A stretch of DNA of 48,565 nt. It comes from Oscillospiraceae bacterium (lineage in GTDB: Bacteria > Bacillota > Clostridia > Oscillospirales > Ruminococcaceae). The notes beneath the pieces were generated by a model, which made no database searches, was not told the DNA's origin, and saw only the letters and a list, made by a program, of their open reading frames with translations. Shown in pieces: positions 7,997-15,865 of this stretch. How positions within the stretch are numbered: position 1 is the first letter of the stretch; each line of letters starts with the position of its first letter. Both the position numbers and the translations under genes were made by a program. The stretch covers positions 66,011 to 114,575 of the forward strand of contig JAGOPP010000004.1 of NCBI GenBank assembly GCA_017991935.1, read 5' to 3'.

Positions 7997-8096
7997 AAAA
8001 TCACGTTTCAGTATTTCGCTGGGGCGTGATTTTTTCATAGGGGGCGCTGCCCCCTGATGATGTCGGTTTTTTCTGCCTGCGGCTCATAAAACCTCC

Positions 8097-8320
8097 TGTC
8101 ACCCCCGGAGGGGATGGCGGCCGATGGCTTTCGCCCGGCCGCCGGAACGCGCGAGGGGGGCCCAGCCGCCGGAACGCGCGAGGGGTCGCGGCCGCCGAAA
8201 CGCGCGAGGGGGGACCAGCCGCCGAAACGCGCGAGGGGGGCGCAGCCGCCGGATGATGTGTCACCCCCGGAGGGGATAGCGGCCGATGGCTTTCGCCCGG
8301 CCGCCGGAACGCGCGAGGGG
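8097..8320. repeat. GC-rich repeat field: two 62-nt copies flanking a ~27-nt tandem array
   Basis: A 62-nt segment at 8097-8158 recurs at 8259-8320 with a single mismatch (period 162). Each copy ends in GCCGCCGGAACGCGCGAGGGG. That 21-mer, or a one-base variant, also starts at 8165, 8191 and 8218, and a partial copy at 8245, spaced 26-27 nt. The open frames across this region are by-products of the repeat. It fills most of the gap between tRNA-Gln and the HAD gene. Confidence 0.85.
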
Positions 8321-8330
8321 CGCGCCCGCC

Positions 8331-8359
8331 TTGATTTCTCAGAAAAAAGATGGTAGAAT
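8331..8359 (+). promoter_or_regulatory. Promoter of the HAD-comF transcript
   Basis: TTGATT (8331-8336), 17 nt, TAGAAT (8354-8359). It begins right after the repeat field and leaves a leader of about 150 nt before the HAD start codon. Confidence 0.65.
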
Positions 8360-8367
8360 GGCGGTAT

Positions 8368-8434
8368 AAAGCGGAAAGGGCGTCCGCCGGCCGGGGGGCC
8401 ATGGCAAAGCGGACGGGGTATGTTTCCCCGCTTT
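8368..8434 (+). other. Possible structured leader of the HAD gene
   Basis: Two nested perfect helices can form downstream of the promoter: AAAGCGG (8368-8374) with CCGCTTT (8428-8434), and inside it CGTCCGC (8381-8387) with GCGGACG (8409-8415). The inner loop also carries GGCC/GGCC. It matches no riboswitch class I know. Confidence 0.35.
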
Positions 8435-8513
8435 CCCGGCCCGAAAAAGTACGCGGGTGGGATCCGCTCCGGCGCGCCGGGCAATCGCCGCCGCTTTTTA
8501 TGGAGGAAACCGT

Positions 8514-9149
8514 ATGGGGAAGGCCGAATGGCTGTTTTTTGATATGGGGCACACGCTGATCGACGAGGACGCGGTCTGGGCGGAGCGCTACCGCGGGCTG
8601 TCGGCGTTGCTTCGCGCGGAGGGCAGGGAAGTCCCGGCCGAGGAGATCCGGGACCTCACGCTGCGCTATGCCGCCGAGTTTCGGCGGCCGGTGGAGGACG
8701 TGAACGAGTTTTACGGCGCCGGAACCGCGCTCTGCTGCGACCCGGCGGGCGGCTCCCCCTATCCCGGGGCCGGGGCGCTTTTGGCCGCGCTCGCGGCATG
8801 TTACCGGCTCGGCGTCATCGCGAACCAGTCTTTCGGCGCGGAGGAGCGGCTCAAAAACTGGGGCCTCCGGGATTATTTTGAGATCGTCTGCTCCTCCGCG
8901 GAGCTCGGCGTCTCGAAGCCGAACCCCCGCATCTTTGAGATCGCGCTCGAAACGGCCCGCGCCATGCCGGGGGACTGCTTCATGATCGGCGACCGGCTCG
9001 ACAACGACGTCGCCCCGGCCAAGAGGCTCGGCATGGGCACCGTCTGGGTGCGGCAGGGCTTCGGGCTCTATCAGGCCGCGCCCTCGCCGGAATACGAGCC
9101 GGATTATACCGTGGAAAGCCTCGCGGACGCCGCCGGGCTCTTCCTCTGA
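8514..9149 (+). CDS. HAD family hydrolase
   Basis: A 211-residue haloacid dehalogenase-like hydrolase, cytosolic, probably a small-molecule phosphatase. Motif I is FFDMGHTLID near residue 8, motif III lysine is in SKPNPRIFEIA, and motif IV is MIGDRLDNDVAPAKRLGM. The residue two after the nucleophile Asp is Gly rather than the usual acid/base Asp, as in YihX-type members. I chose ATG at 8514 behind TGGAGGAAAC. An in-frame upstream ATG has no ribosome binding site. The next gene, comF-like, follows by 17 nt. Confidence 0.88.
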   Translation: MGKAEWLFFDMGHTLIDEDAVWAERYRGLSALLRAEGREVPAEEIRDLTLRYAAEFRRPVEDVNEFYGAGTALCCDPAGGSPYPGAGALLAALAACYRLGVIANQSFGAEERLKNWGLRDYFEIVCSSAELGVSKPNPRIFEIALETARAMPGDCFMIGDRLDNDVAPAKRLGMGTVWVRQGFGLYQAAPSPEYEPDYTVESLADAAGLFL

Positions 9150-9166
9150 GCACGGGAGGGACGAGT

Positions 9167-9865
9167 ATGGAAAAACGGGGGGTCTTTCTTTTGATGGAGC
9201 GGCTGCGGGAGTCCCTTTATCCCGGCCGCTGCCCGGCCTGCGGGAAGGTCCTGCCGGCTGGGAACGATCTCTGCGCCGACTGCGCGGGAAAGCTCGAGCC
9301 GGTGCCGGGCTGCCTCGCGGCGGCGCCGCCGGGCGGCATGTACGCGCGCGCGGCCGCCGCCTATTATTACTGCGGCCCGGCGCGGGACGCCATCTCCCGC
9401 TACAAATTCCGCTTTCGTAGACGCTACGCGGCCTTGATCGGAAAGTGGCTCTATAAAGCGTATCTTGTGCAGTACGGCGGGCGAAGCTTCGACCTTGTGG
9501 CGGCCCCGCCGGACGCCTGCGGCGGGGAGGGGCGCGGCCGCTTCCCGCACAACGCGGTTCTCGCGGAGACCTTCGCGCGGTACGCGGGCCTGAAATTCGC
9601 GCCCGGCCTGCTCGTCAAGACCCGCCCGACGCCGAAACAGCACTCGCTCTCCGCCGAGAGGCGCTGCACGAACCTGATCGGCGCGTTCCGGGCAAGCGGC
9701 AATCTCTCCGGCCTGAAAATTTTGCTGGCGGACGACATCCTGACCTCCGGCAACACCGCGTGGTTCTGCGCGGAGGCGCTCAAAAAGGCGGGCGCGGCGG
9801 AGGTCTATGTCGTCACGGCCGCCGTGACCAAGCCCGAGAGCGAGAAGGGGTTCTCCCGCAGATAG
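9167..9865 (+). CDS. comF: ComF family phosphoribosyltransferase-like protein
   Basis: A 232-residue ComF homologue. The N-terminus has a four-cysteine zinc finger (CPACGKVLP, LCADCAGK, about residues 21-42). The C-terminal phosphoribosyltransferase fold has the PRPP loop ILLADDILTSGNTA near residue 187. In naturally competent bacteria ComF acts at the cytoplasmic side in DNA uptake, and in others its job is unknown. A TfoX-domain gene lies 9 kb away, but no com pilus genes are in the window. It ends just before a strong terminator. Confidence 0.88.
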   Translation: MEKRGVFLLMERLRESLYPGRCPACGKVLPAGNDLCADCAGKLEPVPGCLAAAPPGGMYARAAAAYYYCGPARDAISRYKFRFRRRYAALIGKWLYKAYLVQYGGRSFDLVAAPPDACGGEGRGRFPHNAVLAETFARYAGLKFAPGLLVKTRPTPKQHSLSAERRCTNLIGAFRASGNLSGLKILLADDILTSGNTAWFCAEALKKAGAAEVYVVTAAVTKPESEKGFSRR

Positions 9866-9890
9866 TCCCGTGCTCAAGCGGTTATTGAAA

Positions 9891-9930
9891 GACGCGGCCC
9901 CGTGCTCAAACGCACGGGGCCGCGTCTTGT
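9891..9930 (+). terminator. Intrinsic terminator after comF
   Basis: A 15-bp perfect stem GACGCGGCCCCGTGC with its complement (loop TCAAAC) followed by TTGTTT. The T-tract favours the plus strand, but the stem also faces the end of the clp gene on minus. The remaining 150 nt up to the clp stop hold nothing recognisable. Confidence 0.82.
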
Positions 9931-10081
9931 TTCAGTCACCTGTCACATGTGGGAGGTCTTTCTCCCGGGCCGCGCGGCCGGAGTTTACCGCCGGTTTTGC
10001 GGCGGGCTTGCGGGGAAAATATTCTTCACATAGGCGGCTCCGCCCGGCCTTACTCCGCCGGAAGCGCCGCCACCGGCCCCG

Positions 10082-12412
10082 TTAAGCCCTTCTCTGCGCG
10101 GACGTCACGGCCGGAACGGGCGGCAGCGTCTTTGGGATCTCCGCGCCCGTCACGGTGATCGCGCCGTCCTTCGCGGAGACGAGCACGGCCTTGAGCTTTT
10201 GCTCCGCGTGCTCGACGAGCATCGTGCAGATGCGGTCCTCCACCTCCTTGCGGATCACGCGCACCAGATCGCGCGCGCCGCTCTTCCCGCCGAAGGATTT
10301 CGCCGCGATCGCTTTGAGCGCGGCCTCGTCGTAGGAGAGGGCGATGCCCTTCTCCTCCAGCGGCCCGCGCAGCTCCTCCATGCGCAGGGCGGCGATGCGC
10401 TCGTAGCCCTCCTTCGTCAGGGCGCGGAACACGACGATCTCATCCACCCTGCCGAGGAATTCCGGGCGCAGGAAGTCGCTCAAAGCCTTGCGCACCTTCT
10501 CCTTCTCCGCCGAATACTCGGTCTGGTTGAAGCCCAGCGCGTTGTCGTGCCGGTCGCTGCCGGCGTTGGAGGTCATGATGATGACCGTGTTGGCGAAGGA
10601 GACCACCCGCCCGTGGGCGTCGGCGATCTTGCCCTCGTCAAGGATCTGCAAGAGGATATTCATGACGTCGGGGTGCGCCTTCTCGATCTCGTCGAAGAGA
10701 ATGACCGAGTACGGCTTCCGGCGGACTTTTTCGGTCAGCTGGCCGGCCTCGTCGTAGCCGACGTATCCCGGCGGCGAGCCGACGATGCGCGAGACCGCGA
10801 ATTTTTCCATAAATTCCGACATGTCGAGCCGGATCAGCGGGTCCGCGCCCTGAAAGAGGCAGTTCGCCAAAACCTTGACGAGCTCGGTCTTGCCGACGCC
10901 GGTCGGCCCGACGAAGATGAAGGACGCGGGCCTCCTGCGGGCGGAGATCTGCACTCTGGAGCGGCGGACCGCCGCCGCGACCAGCTCGCAGGCCTCGTCC
11001 TGCCCGATCACTTTCTCCTTCAGCTCCGCCTCGAGCTCGCCGAGCTTGTGCAGGTCGCTCTCCTGCACCTTGCTCGCCGGGATGCCGGTCCAGAGCTCGA
11101 GGACGACCGCAAGGTCGTGCTCGGTCACCTCGGCGGCGAGCGCGGCGGGCTCAAGCTGCCGGTGCTCCTCTTTGAGCTGCATCAGCTCGGATTTCGCCTT
11201 CGCGAGCATCTCGTAGTCGATCTCCTCGTCCTGCTCGAGGCTTGCGATCTGCTCCTCGGCCTCGCGGATCTTCTGCCCCGCGATCTCGTACTGCGCGAGC
11301 TCCTTATTCGCGAGGGCCGCGCAGGAACAGGCCTCGTCGAGCAGGTCGATCGCCTTGTCCGGCAGGAAACGGTCGGTGATATAGCGCTCGGAGAGCCGCG
11401 CGCAGCTCTGCAAAATCCCGTCGCCGACGCTGACGTGATGGAATTTCTCGTAATTCGGGGCGATGCCCTTGAGGATCTGGAAGGTCTCCGCGAGGGTCGG
11501 CTCCTCCACCGTCACGGGCTGGAAGCGGCGCTCAAGGGCCGCGTCTTTTTCAATATATTTGCGGTACTCGTCGAAGGTCGTCGCGCCGATGACCTGAATC
11601 TCCCCGCGGGAAAGCGAGGGCTTCAGGATGTTGGCGGCGTTCATGCCGCCCTCGGTGTCGCCGGTGCCGACGAGGCTGTGGATCTCGTCGATAAACAGGA
11701 TGATGTTGCCCTCGTGCTTGACCTCGTCCACCAGCCCCTTGACGCGGCTCTCGAACTGCCCGCGGAACTGAGTGCCCGCGACCAAGGCGGTCAGGTCGAG
11801 CAGCCAGAGCTCCTTCTCCGCGAGCTTCGCGGGGACGTCGCCGGAGACGATCTTCTGGGCGATGCCCTCGGCGATGGCGGTCTTGCCGACGCCGGGCTCG
11901 CCGATCAGGCAGGGGTTATTCTTGGTGCGGCGGTTGAGAATCTGCACGACGCGGCTGATCTCGCGCTCCCGGCCCACGATCGGGTCGAAGCCGTTCTGCC
12001 TTGCCTTCTCGGTCAGGTTTTCGCAGTAGGCCGGCAGGTATTTGAGCTCGCGCTTTTTTTCTTTTTTCTCTTTTTTGGGGATCTTTTTCTCCTGAGCAGG
12101 GGCCTCCGCGGCGCCCGTCGGCATATTGCCGCCGAAAATCCCGTTGAGGAACGGGAAAGACTGCGCGCCGCCGGGCTGGAAATCGTCCTCCCCGCCGTCC
12201 TGCATGGCCTCCATCATCTGGTCGCTGATGGCGTCGAGCTCGTCGCCGGAGATGCCCATTTTATTCATCAGGTCGTCGACCGGCTTGATGCCGAGCTCCC
12301 GCGCGCACTGGAGGCAGAGGCCCTCGCTGGTCGTCTTGCCGTTTTCATCCAAGTGTGTCATAAAGACTACGGCGATTCTTTTTTTGCACCTCGAGCAAAG
12401 CATATTGTTCAT
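10082..12412 (-). CDS. ATP-dependent Clp protease ATP-binding subunit, ClpE/ClpC-like
   Basis: A 776-residue Hsp100 unfoldase with two AAA+ domains. The N-terminus has a ClpE-like zinc finger (CSRCKK ... CLQCAREL, residues 5-39) instead of the ClpC repeat domain. Walker A motifs are [13 protein letters not shown] (about residue 167) and [12 protein letters not shown] (about 500). A coiled-coil middle region with [16 protein letters not shown] separates them. ALGFN in domain 2 fits the LGF loop that docks ClpP, so it probably feeds ClpP. The start ATG is preceded by GGAGGATTGGA. I found no CtsR heptad repeat upstream, so control may differ from the Bacillus clpE. Transcribed alone. Confidence 0.9.
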   Translation of the reverse strand: MNNMLCSRCKKRIAVVFMTHLDENGKTTSEGLCLQCARELGIKPVDDLMNKMGISGDELDAISDQMMEAMQDGGEDDFQPGGAQSFPFLNGIFGGNMPTGAAEAPAQEKKIPKKEKKEKKRELKYLPAYCENLTEKARQNGFDPIVGREREISRVVQILNRRTKNNPCLIGEPGVGKTAIAEGIAQKIVSGDVPAKLAEKELWLLDLTALVAGTQFRGQFESRVKGLVDEVKHEGNIILFIDEIHSLVGTGDTEGGMNAANILKPSLSRGEIQVIGATTFDEYRKYIEKDAALERRFQPVTVEEPTLAETFQILKGIAPNYEKFHHVSVGDGILQSCARLSERYITDRFLPDKAIDLLDEACSCAALANKELAQYEIAGQKIREAEEQIASLEQDEEIDYEMLAKAKSELMQLKEEHRQLEPAALAAEVTEHDLAVVLELWTGIPASKVQESDLHKLGELEAELKEKVIGQDEACELVAAAVRRSRVQISARRRPASFIFVGPTGVGKTELVKVLANCLFQGADPLIRLDMSEFMEKFAVSRIVGSPPGYVGYDEAGQLTEKVRRKPYSVILFDEIEKAHPDVMNILLQILDEGKIADAHGRVVSFANTVIIMTSNAGSDRHDNALGFNQTEYSAEKEKVRKALSDFLRPEFLGRVDEIVVFRALTKEGYERIAALRMEELRGPLEEKGIALSYDEAALKAIAAKSFGGKSGARDLVRVIRKEVEDRICTMLVEHAEQKLKAVLVSAKDGAITVTGAEIPKTLPPVPAVTSAQRRA

Positions 12413-12567
12413 TCCAATCCTCCGATGGAAACATCAAGTATCGTTTCTTCATAATAGGATAACCGAATTTTATGAATAACGGATTAAGAAACCGTACGCT
12501 TTTTTAGAAAGCATGGAAAATCATCCGTTCTTTTTTCTTTTTAAAGCCGGGCGGGTCCGCGCGGGGC

Positions 12568-12601
12568 AAAAAGCGCCGCTCCCAAACCGGAAAGCGGCGC
12601 C
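12568..12601 (-). terminator. Terminator of the pgsA operon
   Basis: On the minus strand the stem GCGCCGCT/AGCGGCGC is followed by TTTTTG, 37 nt after the pgsA stop. Confidence 0.75.
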
Positions 12602-12637
12602 GCAAATCTCTTCCGGCCGGCCGGAAAGGGGCGGGGG

Positions 12638-13192
12638 CTATCCGTTTTTCTTCTCTTTATAGACCTCGTAATACCGATAGGCCGCGTAGAGCATAAACGC
12701 CAGCAGGGCGAAAAAGATGCCGTCGCGGACGGTCTCCGGCAGATCGGGGAAGAAGGTGACGAGGAACGCCGCCGCGTAATACAGCAGCGTGCCGACCTTC
12801 CCGTACCATTTGGCCGAGACGACCTGCCTCTTCTCCTTGTATATGCGGATGCCGCCGACAAAGATCAGCACGTCTTTCAGCGTAAAGCCGATGACGGCCG
12901 GCCACAGCGCCGGATGCCGCATCGCGAGGCTAACCGACACGGTGATCTGCGTCAGTTTATCCGCCAGCGGGTCCAGCACCTTGCCAAGCTCGGTGGTCTG
13001 GCCGAATTTCCGCGCGATGACGCCGTCGGCGACATCCGTGAGGCCCGAAATCAGCAGAATAATCGCCGCGAGGTGATAATCCGCTGTCGTTTCCGCTCGA
13101 AAATAGACGATCAGGAAGACGGGGATCAGCAGCAGGCGGAACCCGGACATGATGTTCGGGATGCTGAAGATCCTCCCCTGCGCGCGCCTCAC
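12638..13192 (-). CDS. pgsA: CDP-alcohol phosphatidyltransferase, probably PgsA
   Basis: A 184-residue membrane enzyme with five or so hydrophobic helices and the CDP-alcohol signature DGVIARKFGQTTELGKVLDP (D-G-x2-A-R-x8-G-x3-D-x3-D, complete). It most likely transfers phosphatidyl from CDP-diacylglycerol to glycerol 3-phosphate, the first step to phosphatidylglycerol. Another alcohol acceptor is possible. Its start overlaps the cvpA stop by 4 nt, and the gene ends its operon before a terminator. Confidence 0.87.
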   Translation of the reverse strand: MRRAQGRIFSIPNIMSGFRLLLIPVFLIVYFRAETTADYHLAAIILLISGLTDVADGVIARKFGQTTELGKVLDPLADKLTQITVSVSLAMRHPALWPAVIGFTLKDVLIFVGGIRIYKEKRQVVSAKWYGKVGTLLYYAAAFLVTFFPDLPETVRDGIFFALLAFMLYAAYRYYEVYKEKKNG

Positions 13193-13908
13193 GGCAGGAT
13201 GGGCGCGGCGCCGACTACGTCATACACCCATTTAAAAAGATACGTTTTGGAGAGCACCCGGTCGGAGAGAAATTCCCATCTTCCCTCCCAGAAGAGCCGC
13301 GCGACGTTGACCGCGAAGGCGAAGACGCAGACCCGGAACGCGCCCTCCACAAGGCCGAGCACGAATCCCAAAAATCCGTCCGTCCCGCCGAAGACGGCGT
13401 TTTTGCGCACGGAGCGGACCCTTCTCTCGATCACATGCAGGAAAACCAGCAGCAGCAGCATCCCCGCGACAAACAGGATCACCCGCAGCAGGGGGCGCAG
13501 AATCGGCTCGAGCAGATACTCCATCAGCGCGTCCGACAGGGCCTCCCCGGCCTCGGTGACGGCCTTCCCCATCGTGCCGTCCGCCGCGCCGCCGATCTTA
13601 AAAAGCAGAAACACAAACGCCGGCAGCCCGGAGAGCGACCCCTCTATACTATTGAGAAAGGCCGTCGATTGTCCGGCGGAAGACGCGGCGCCCGCGGTCT
13701 GATTTGTCAGAAGCGGCCTTACGACGCCGCTGAGGATCCATTCCGTGCCGATCCGGCAAAAAATCACGGAGAGCACGATGGCGGCCATGCCGCCCACGAT
13801 CCGAATAAACGAGTCGCTGAATCCGTATTTGGTTCTCCGGATCACCGCCGTCAGAATGAGGATCACAACGGCCGCATCGTAGGCAAGGGCCATATAGGTG
13901 ATGTTCAT
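13189..13908 (-). CDS. CvpA family membrane protein
   Basis: A 239-residue protein with four predicted membrane helices and the CvpA start pattern (YDAAVVILILTAVIRRTKYGFSDSFIRIVGG). CvpA proteins are linked to envelope homeostasis and, in E. coli, colicin V production. The biochemical role is unknown. It is longer than the usual 160-180 residues because of a central region rich in small residues around 60-110. It lies between the DUF5711 gene (44 nt upstream) and pgsA (overlapping), all on one strand. Confidence 0.82.
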   Translation of the reverse strand: MNITYMALAYDAAVVILILTAVIRRTKYGFSDSFIRIVGGMAAIVLSVIFCRIGTEWILSGVVRPLLTNQTAGAASSAGQSTAFLNSIEGSLSGLPAFVFLLFKIGGAADGTMGKAVTEAGEALSDALMEYLLEPILRPLLRVILFVAGMLLLLVFLHVIERRVRSVRKNAVFGGTDGFLGFVLGLVEGAFRVCVFAFAVNVARLFWEGRWEFLSDRVLSKTYLFKWVYDVVGAAPILP

Positions 13909-13952
13909 GCAGTTCCTCCTGTTCTGTCAGTTTCTCTGCCCGGTAAAAAACG

Positions 13953-15134
13953 TCAGGCGGGCGGGCCCGTCTCCACGGCGCAAAGCGTGCTGCCGGTCAC
14001 CGCGTAAAAGTCGCCGTTCACAAGCGCGATCTTCATGGCGCCCTGCTCCGCCGCCGAATAGGCGAGCATCGAGCCGTCCGTCCCGAAGACCGTGAGGTTC
14101 CCGGAGCAGTAGACCGCCGCCCGCTTCGCGTCGCAGCAGCACGCGCCGATCTTCCCTGCCGCGGAGGCCGAGGCTTTCTCCTTCATTTCCTCCCCGAGAA
14201 AGACAAGCTTGCAGCTCCTCGTCTCCGTATAATGGTCAAAAATCAGGATCGTCTCGTCGCCGTCCGGCGGGCACAGGTAGGCCGTCAGGTCCTTTTCGTA
14301 GCGGTAATAGCCGAGGAGATCCCCCTTGGTGTCCACTTCCGCCGCCTGATCGTCGCAGATCACGCGGACATCGCCCCCGCCCGTGAAGGAAAGCCCGATC
14401 ACGGCGGAGCCGTCGAAGCGGCGCTGCGCGAGCTCCTCCGAGGAATCGGCCGAGAAAAGGTGGACGGTCGAATAGATCTCCCCGCCGGAGGCGTAGACCG
14501 AGGCCGCCGCGATGGTCCTGCCGTCCGGCCCGACCGCCGCCGCCGCCACATACTCCTCCGCGGGCGACCATGTAAAGACCTCGTTGAAATCCGGGTCGTA
14601 GACCGTCACCTGCGAGGCGTAGCGCTGCGCGCCGGTCACCACGGTGAGGAACCCCTCCCCGGAGAGCGAGGCGGAAATAATCTCATAGTCATAGACCTGC
14701 TCAAAAAGCGCCGCCGTGCGGGTGCGGACCTGCAGCTTGCTCCCGCCGCGGTCGTAGACGAGCAGCCGCCGCCCGGCCGCCTGCGCGGAAGGCGAAGTCA
14801 TGCCGTGCTGTTCGTACAGCAGCTCCCGGCCGCCCGTCGAGTAGAGGTAGACCGCCGTATCGGTCAGGATGCCGACGCTCCCGCCCCAGTCGAACATGGA
14901 GACCGTGGAGTCGCCGGAAAATTCCGCCGGCAGCGATCCCCCGCCCGCGGCGGTGGAGGCGATCAGGTCGCCCGCCACGCCGAGGAGGTCGTTTTCCGCC
15001 GCGAGAAAGACGCCCGCGACGACCAAAATCGTGATCACGGCGGCCGCGATCAGGCGGCCAAGCCGCTTCGCCGCGTATTTTCTCCTGCGTTTTTTATGCG
15101 CGGCCTCGAATTCCGAGACTTCTTTTTTGGGCAT
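13953..15134 (-). CDS. DUF5711-type membrane-anchored beta-propeller protein
   Basis: A 393-residue protein: basic N-terminus (KKRRRKYAAKRLGR), one membrane helix (about residues 27-50), then an extracytoplasmic region of repeated strands such as VSMFDWGGSVGILTDTAVYLYS and LFSADSSEELAQRRF, consistent with a WD40/PQQ-like propeller. This matches DUF5711, a clostridial family without known function. I chose ATG at 15134 with GGAGGGAGGATCGGGA upstream rather than an in-frame GTG further up. It lies between the ECF S-component gene and cvpA in one operon, so an envelope role is plausible. Confidence 0.75.
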   Translation of the reverse strand: MPKKEVSEFEAAHKKRRRKYAAKRLGRLIAAAVITILVVAGVFLAAENDLLGVAGDLIASTAAGGGSLPAEFSGDSTVSMFDWGGSVGILTDTAVYLYSTGGRELLYEQHGMTSPSAQAAGRRLLVYDRGGSKLQVRTRTAALFEQVYDYEIISASLSGEGFLTVVTGAQRYASQVTVYDPDFNEVFTWSPAEEYVAAAAVGPDGRTIAAASVYASGGEIYSTVHLFSADSSEELAQRRFDGSAVIGLSFTGGGDVRVICDDQAAEVDTKGDLLGYYRYEKDLTAYLCPPDGDETILIFDHYTETRSCKLVFLGEEMKEKASASAAGKIGACCCDAKRAAVYCSGNLTVFGTDGSMLAYSAAEQGAMKIALVNGDFYAVTGSTLCAVETGPPA

Positions 15135-15166
15135 TCCCGATCCTCCCTCCGGCGAAACGCGATGGG

Positions 15167-15799
15167 TCACTCCCTGCGGAACGCGGCGGAGCGCAGCAGC
15201 GCCGTCCCGATCGCGGCGGAGAGCACCGCCGCGACGGCCGCCTCCACAAGGCCGCTGCCGGTGACGATCGTGCGGATCGTCGTGAGCAGCGTCTCATAGG
15301 CGATGTCCTTCACCGCCGCGTAGCTGTGGCCGAAAAACAGGTAGATGCCGCCCATCACGAAGATCGTGTTGGTCATCGAGCCGACAAACCCGGCGACCGC
15401 GCAGGCGATGGGACGCGCCATCTTCGCCTTGACCAGAGCGGAAAAGACGAGCGCCGCGAAGACGCCGATCAGGATGCGCGGCAGCAGCACGACGGCGAGC
15501 GCCCAGAGGCTGCCTTTTTCGCTACCGAGAACCGGCACGAACGGCGAAAATACAAAGGAGGAGGCGTTCGGCGAGATCGTGTTTTTGACAAGGCTCGTCA
15601 GGCCGAACACGCCGCCCAGCAGCGCGCCCCTCTTCCAGCCGAAGAGGATCGCGCCGATGATGACCGGAATATGCAGCGTGGTCGCGTTGATCGGGCCAAG
15701 CGGGATGTAACCGAGAAAAGGCACCGCCGACATCACAATGATGACCGCGACAAACAGGGCCGTTTCCGTAAGTTCCTTCGTGCGATTTTTGTGTTCCAC
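15167..15799 (-). CDS. ECF transporter S component (vitamin-binding)
   Basis: A 210-residue integral membrane protein with about six helices and the S-component pattern: LTETALFVAVIIVMSAVPFLGYIPLGPINATTLHIPVI in helix 1-2, then GWKRGALLGGVFGL. S components bind a vitamin and dock onto a shared EcfA-A'-T module, which is not in this window. The LGPINATTLHIPVIIGAI stretch resembles pantothenate-type members, but I cannot fix the substrate. It starts with GTG at 15799 behind AGGAGGGACGATCG. No riboswitch is visible in the 60-nt leader. Confidence 0.82.
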   Translation of the reverse strand: MEHKNRTKELTETALFVAVIIVMSAVPFLGYIPLGPINATTLHIPVIIGAILFGWKRGALLGGVFGLTSLVKNTISPNASSFVFSPFVPVLGSEKGSLWALAVVLLPRILIGVFAALVFSALVKAKMARPIACAVAGFVGSMTNTIFVMGGIYLFFGHSYAAVKDIAYETLLTTIRTIVTGSGLVEAAVAAVLSAAIGTALLRSAAFRRE

Positions 15800-15836
15800 C
15801 GATCGTCCCTCCTAAAATTCAAAAATATATTTTATA

Positions 15837-15865
15837 ATTATACTCTGATGTCTCCCGTAAATCAA
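15837..15865 (-). promoter_or_regulatory. Promoter of the ECF-DUF5711-cvpA-pgsA operon
   Basis: Minus strand TTGATT, 17 nt, TATAAT (plus AATCAA at 15860-15865, ATTATA at 15837-15842). The -35 box overlaps the recG stop codon, so the operon starts inside the end of recG. Confidence 0.75.

Noticed and set aside
8001..8552. Minus frames with PSRVSAAGPP-type repeats
   Set aside because: Produced by the 27-nt repeat. Frame shifts within the array and no RBS.
10199..12454. A 751-codon open frame on plus opposite the Clp gene
   Set aside because: Antisense shadow of a GC-rich gene. No RBS, composition rich in Arg/Ala/His, while the minus frame has intact AAA+ motifs.
15800..15836. Vitamin riboswitch before the ECF S-component gene
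   Set aside because: The leader is too short, about 30 nt.
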